Source: Thalassospira marina (GTDB lineage Bacteria > Pseudomonadota > Alphaproteobacteria > Rhodospirillales > Thalassospiraceae). From it: DNA of 64,000 nt. A program made the position numbers and the translations under genes. The DNA lies in NCBI RefSeq assembly GCF_002844375.1, contig NZ_CP024199.1:4442001-4506000 (forward strand). The letters are read 5' to 3'. The notes under the pieces were generated by a model. That model saw only the letters and a list, made by a program, of their open reading frames with translations, was not told the DNA's origin and searched no databases. Shown one piece after another: positions 55,101 through 61,100 of the stretch (its first letter is position 1; each line of letters opens with the position of its first letter).

Positions 55101-58100
55101 TGTCGTCAAGGTCCCGACTGAAACCGGTGATGCGGGCAGCAATTCCAATTTCAACGGCGATATTACCCTGACGGTTGCGGTCAACGACCTTGGTAACACC
55201 GGCTTGCGTCCGGATAGCCTGACTGGCGACACCAATGATGCGGCGGCCAATCCCGGTGATTATGCTTATGCGGATGGTTCGTCTGCGGAACTGGTTACGA
55301 CCCGTACTATCACGATCACAGTCAACCCCACCAACGATGCACCAACAATCAGTGCCGGCACCACGTCGCACAATGTCACGGAAAGCAATGTGGTGGGGCA
55401 GGGTACGCCGGAAACCACCATTCTTGATAACGTCACCATCGGCGATGTTGACCTTGCAACAACGGGCGGGCTTGATGCCAATACCTTTGGTAAAGGCCAG
55501 ATCGTTGTTTCGCTGACGGGTGCTCAGGCAGGTGAAGTTCTTTCCGTTAGTGGATCGCTTGCCGGTATTGACAGTGTTACGGGTGGTACAGGCGGTAGCG
55601 CCCTTACGATCAATCTGACCGATACGGCGACCCTGGCCGAAGTGAAGGCCATTGTTGAGGCCATCAAATATCAGTCCACCGGCGATATCGTGACCGGCAC
55701 GCGCAATATTACGGTTAATCTGTATGACGCGCAGGGCAGCAGCCAGGATGGCAACATTCAAAGTGGCGGTGATGCCGGTGCATCACGCCTGAGCGCGTCG
55801 ATTGCTGCTACGGTAACCGTTACCGAACAGAACGACCCGCCCAGCATTTCCGGTTCTCCGTCCATTACGGCCAAGGAAGATATCGATTATGTCTTCCAGG
55901 TCAGTGATTTCAACTTCACCCAAACCGGTGGTGAAAGCGCGCTTGATACCGAACTGGGTCAGATCACTGTCAAATCTTTGCCCGACGGGGCAAAGGGCGA
56001 TCTGTTGTTGCAGACGGGAACAGATGGTAATGGCGACCCGGTCTATAGTGCGGTTACAGCCAATCAGACCATTTCGGCACAGGATATTGCCGATGGTAAG
56101 CTGATCTATCGTTCCGATCTCAACCTGAACCAGTCGCAGGCGGATAACAGCTTTACCTATAGCGTCTGGGACAAAGGGCATGCCAGCGATACCACCATTC
56201 GGGAATCTGCTGATGGCACCATGCAGATCAATGTTGATCAGCAAAACGATGCCCCGGTTCTTGATGCGACCAATAAAACGGCAAGTGCAACCGAAAGTGC
56301 TACCAGTGCAACGGGTACTGACCCGGTTCAGATTGTTTCGGGTGTTTCGCTTAGCGATATCGACCTTTCCACAACCGATGGCCTGAGTGTTTTTGGTAAA
56401 GGCACGCTGACGGTTGAAATTGTCGGTGCAACGACTGCCACCAAGGAATATCTGACGCTTTCGGGCAGCCTGCCTGCTGGTGTGACGGTGGTTGATTCCC
56501 AGGGCAATCCCATTTCGCTTTCCAGCACGGTTGGTGATAACAAACTGGTCTTCAGCCTGGATGCCGATACCACGGCTGCCGAAGTCCAAAGCCTGATGGA
56601 AAGCCTGCGCTATCATACGGAATCGGACGTTCTTGACGGGGCACGTACCGTTAAATTCACCATCAATGATGGCAATAACGAACAGACAAACGGCAATACA
56701 GCCGGTGGCCCGACCAGCCTTGAAGCAACGCTGAACGCCACAGTTACCATTACCGAAGTCAACGACCCGCCAGCAGGTGGGGATCAGACGGTTGTTACCC
56801 TTGAAGACACCGATTATGCGCTGAAAGTTTCGGATTTCAATTACACCCAGCCCGGTGATGAAACCGATACCTTCAAGGCTGTCCGCATTGATACCCTGCC
56901 GGGTAGTGGCACGCTGAAGCTGAACGGTGTTGCGATTACGGCGGGTACGGTGGTTTCGATAGCCGATATCACATCGGGCAATCTGGTTTACAGCCCGGCT
57001 GAAAATGTGAACGGCGATGCGGCTGCGACCTTTACCTTCTCGGTCCAGGATAGCCGCGACGGGTTTGATACCTCGCCCAATACCATTACCGTTGATATCA
57101 CCCCGCAAAACGACGCACCGACCTTCAATGATACGGTTGGCGTTGTTACCAGCGTCAATGAAAGCACCGCTGCCAATACCGGCACCAGCCCGGTTGCGAT
57201 CATTACCGGTGCCAATATTGGCGATATCGACCTTTCGACAACCGGTGCGCTTTCCAGCACGGTTTACGGTGCGGGTAAAATCACCGTTGCTGTGACCGGT
57301 GCCACCAGCGCAGATCAACTGACACTGGCCAGTGGCGACCGGCCAAGCGGCGTTACCGTAACGGGTGGCAATAATGGCGCTGCACTGGTTATTACCCTGG
57401 ATGCCGATACCACGGTAAGCGAAGTCAATGCGATCCTGAATGCCATCAAATATGCCAGCACTTCGGATACGGCATCGGGCGAACGCGTAATTACCACAAC
57501 CTTAAGCGATGGGCATGCCACCAGCGATGATGGCAACGTGCAAAGCGGTGGTAATGCCGGTGGTCCGGATGCGCTGTCGGTTGATCTGGTGTCGAAAATC
57601 ACCATCGTCGAACAGAACGACCCGCCTGCATCGTCGGACAATACCGTTACGACGAATGAAGATACGACCTATGTCATCAAGGTATCTGACTTCAATTACA
57701 CCCAGCCGGGTGGTGAAAACGATACGCTGGGTGGTGTCACCATCAACAGCATCACCGGCACGGGTACGTTCAAGCTCGATGGCAATGCCATCACGGCACC
57801 GAAATTTGTAACCTTCGCCGAAATCAATGCCGGCAAACTGGTTTACGAACCGGTCGCCAATGAAAACGGCGATGCCCGGGCGGAAATCAACTTTACGGTC
57901 CAGGATTCCCGCGGGCTTGATGCAACGTCATCAAGCGATCTGACAGTCAATGTCACGCCGCAAAACGATGCACCGACCTTCAACAACACGGTTGGTGTTG
58001 TTACCAGCGTGAATGAAAGCACGGATGCCAATAAGGGTGTCCCGGCAACGGCGATCATTACCGGTGCGAATATCGGTGATATCGACCTTTCAACGACCGG

Positions 58101-61100
58101 TGCACTGTCGGGCACGGTTTATGGTGAAGGCAAGATTACGGTTGCCATTACCAGTGCCGATGCCAGCGAACAGCTGACGATTGATACCTCAGTGCTCACG
58201 GGCAGTGCGTTGCCGTCGGGTGTTGTCGTTACAGGGGGCGTTAATGGCGCCAATCTGGTGATCACACTCGATAACGACACCACGATCGCCCAGGTCAATG
58301 AAATTCTCAATGCGATCCGTTATAGCACCACTTCGGATACCTTTACCGGCGGCGAACGCACGATCACGACGACGCTGAGCGATGGCAAGGTCTCGACCGA
58401 TGACGGTAACGTTCAGGCTGGCGGTAATGCCGGTGGCCCGGATGCCCTGTCGGTTGATCTGATTTCCAAGATCACAGTTGTCGAACAGAACGACCCGCCC
58501 GCATCGTCTGATAATACCGTTACGACGAATGAAGATACGACCTATGTCATCAAGGTATCTGACTTCAATTACACCCAGCCGGGTGGTGAAAACGATACGC
58601 TGGGTGGTGTCACCATCAACAGCATTACCGGCACGGGTACGTTCAAGCTCGATGGCAATGCCATCACGGCACCGAAATTTGTAACCTTCGCCGAAATCAA
58701 TGCCGGCAAACTGGTTTACGAACCGGTCGCCAATGAAAACGGCGATGCCCGGGCGGAAATCAACTTTACGGTCCAGGATTCCCGCGGGCTTGATGCAACG
58801 TCATCAAGCGATCTGACAGTCAATGTCACGCCGCAAAACGATGCACCGACCTTCAACAACACGGTTGGTGTTGTTACCAGCGTGAATGAAAGCACGGATG
58901 CCAATAAGGGTGTCCCGGCAACGGCGATCATTACCGGTGCGAATATCGGTGATATCGACCTTTCAACGACCGGTGCACTGTCGGGCACGGTTTATGGTGA
59001 AGGCACGATCACGGTTGCGATTACCGGTGCGGATGCCAGCGAACAGCTGACGATTGACAGCTCGGCGCTGCCAGCCGGTGTGACGCAGACGGGTGGGGCC
59101 AATGGCACCAACCTTGTGATCACGCTGGATGCAAACACGACGATTGCCGAGGTGAATGCGATCCTTGATGCGATCCGTTACAGCACCACTTCGGATACCT
59201 TTACCGGTGGTGAACGCACGATCACGACAACGCTGAGCGATGGCAAGGTCTCGACCGATGACGGTAACGTTCAGGCTGGCGGGGATGCCGGTGGTCCGAA
59301 TGCGCTGTCGGTTGATCTGGTCTCCAAGATCACGGTTGTTGAGAAGAACGACCCGCCATTGGGTGCGGATCAGACGGTGACGACGCCGGAAGATACCGAC
59401 TATGCCCTTAAGGTAACGGACTTCAATTACAGCCAGCCTGGCGGTGAAAGCGATACGCTCAAGGCGGTGCGGATTGATACCCTGCCGGCCAGTGGCACGC
59501 TGAAGCTGAATGGTGTTGCGATTAGCGCGGGTACGGTGGTGTCGGTTGCCGATATCACATCGGGCAAGCTGGTTTACAGCCCGGCGGCCAACGTGAACGG
59601 TGATGCGGCTGCGACCTTTACCTTCTCGGTGCAGGATAGCCGTGATGGTTTTGATACCACCCCGAAAACGGTGACAGTCAATATCACCCCGCTGAACGAT
59701 GCGCCGACCTTCAACAACACGGTTGGTGTTGTTACCAGCGTGAATGAAAGCACGGATGCCAATAAGGGTGTCCCGGCAACGGCGATCATTACCGGTGCGA
59801 ATATCGGTGATATCGACCTTTCAACGACCGGTGCACTGTCGGGCACGGTTTATGGTGAAGGCACGATCACGGTTGCGATTACCGGTGCGGATGCCAGCGA
59901 ACAGCTGACGATTGACAGCTCGGCGCTGCCAGCCGGTGTGACGCAGACGGGTGGGGCCAATGGCACCAACCTTGTGATCACGCTGGATGCAAACACGACG
60001 ATTGCCGAAGTCAATGCGATCCTTGATGCCATCCGTTACAGCACCACGTCGGATACCTTTACCGGTGGTGAACGCACGATCACGACAACGCTGAGCGATG
60101 GCAAGGTCTCGACCGATGACGGTAACGTTCAGGCTGGCGGGGATGCCGGTGGTCCGAATGCGCTGTCGGTTGATCTGGTCTCCAAGATCACGGTTGTTGA
60201 GAAGAACGACCCGCCATTGGGTGCGGATCAGACGGTGACGACGCCGGAAGATACCGACTATGCCCTTAAGGTAACGGACTTCAATTACAGCCAGCCTGGC
60301 GGTGAAAGCGATACGCTCAAGGCGGTGCGGATTGATACCCTGCCGGCCAGTGGCACGCTGAAGCTGAATGGTGTTGCGATTAGCGCGGGTACGGTGGTGT
60401 CGGTTGCCGATATCACATCGGGCAAGCTGGTTTACAGCCCGGCGGCCAACGTGAACGGTGATGCGGCTGCGACCTTTACCTTCTCGGTGCAGGATAGCCG
60501 TGATGGTTTTGATACCACCCCGAAAACGGTGACAGTCAATATCACCCCGCTGAACGATGCGCCGACCTTCAACAACACGGTTGGTGTTGTTACCAGCGTG
60601 AATGAAAGCACGGATGCCAATAAGGGTGTCCCGGCAACGGCGATCATTACCGGTGCGAATATCGGTGATATCGACCTTTCAACGACCGGTGCACTGTCGG
60701 GCACGGTTTATGGTGAAGGCACGATCACGGTTGCGATTACCGGTGCGGATGCCAGCGAACAGCTGACGATTGACAGCTCGGCGCTGCCAGCCGGTGTGAC
60801 GCAGACGGGTGGGGCCAATGGCACCAACCTTGTGATCACGCTGGATGCAAACACGACGATTGCCGAAGTGAATGCGATCCTTGATGCGATCCGTTACAGC
60901 ACCACTTCTGATACCTTTACCGGTGGTGAACGCACGATCACGACAACGCTGAGCGATGGCAAGGCCTCGACCGATGACGGCAACGTTCAGGCTGGCGGGG
61001 ATGCCGGTGGCCCGAATGCGCTGTCGGTTGATCTGGTCTCCAAGATCACGGTTGTTGAGAAGAACGACCCGCCATTGGGTGCGGATCAGACGGTGACGAC

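Noticed and set aside
54667..57318. 364- and 511-aa minus-strand frames inside the giant gene
   Set aside because: They mirror the strong codon bias of the repeat protein and recur wherever a repeat module does.
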